Part shown: piece by piece, positions 6,442 to 6,462 of the stretch | Position numbering within the stretch: the first letter of the stretch is position 1 | How the letters are laid out: every line of letters starts with the position of its first letter | NCBI GenBank assembly: GCA_937893635.1 | Contig: CALBGF010000014.1 | Location: 1-6,462, forward strand | Reading direction: 5' to 3' | DNA from: an uncultured Mollicutes bacterium | Lineage (GTDB): Bacteria; Bacillota_I; Bacilli_A; RFN20; CAG-826 | DNA: 6,462 bases | Made by a program: the position numbers and the translations under genes | The notes under the pieces: model-generated | What the model saw: only the letters and a program-made list of their open reading frames with translations | The model's database searches: none | What the model was told of the DNA's origin: nothing

Positions 6442-6462
6442 GTATACTAAAAGATTGTTATG

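Noticed and set aside
6460..6462. ATG at the very end of the window as a possible next gene start
   Set aside because: No Shine-Dalgarno sequence precedes it, it sits only 18 nt after a strong terminator, and no following codons are available.

Overview
The window holds one apparently complete transcription unit. A sigma-A-type promoter lies at 82-110, followed by three same-strand genes of 735, 478 and 872 codons and a strong intrinsic terminator at 6416-6441. The intervals between genes are only 5 nt each. All three products start with a short, positively charged hydrophobic signal ending in a lipobox Cys (Cys20, Cys18, Cys21). All three should therefore be lipid-anchored on the outer face of the cytoplasmic membrane.

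Organism: the DNA is very AT-rich, all three stops are TAA, and all 13 Trp codons are TGG with no in-frame TGA. The standard bacterial code therefore fits better than the Mycoplasma code. Low GC, lipoprotein signals, Ser/Thr/Asn-rich tethers and near-consensus Shine-Dalgarno sites suggest a low-GC Firmicute or Mollicutes relative, such as an uncultured gut Bacilli/Erysipelotrichia/RF39-type or Acholeplasma-like lineage. This placement is inference. No marker gene is present.

Layout: 1-81 is non-coding, with a weak cre-like site. 82-143 carries the promoter and leader. 144-2351 encodes a large lipoprotein with a 68-residue Ser/Thr tether and all-beta, partly Ig-like modules. 2357-3793 encodes a compact M6-type (immune inhibitor A-like) zinc metalloprotease lipoprotein with motif HETGHLFGLRDYY. 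3799-6417 encodes a lipoprotein with an OB-fold-like domain and about four degenerate alpha/beta repeat modules. The terminator overlaps the last stop codon. The final 21 nt hold nothing that can be assigned.

How the parts may work together (inference): a cell-surface protease is co-expressed at fixed order with two large non-enzymatic surface proteins that could bind, present or be processed by it. The protease is recognisable. The two flanking lipoproteins match no family I can name with confidence and are the most novel content here.
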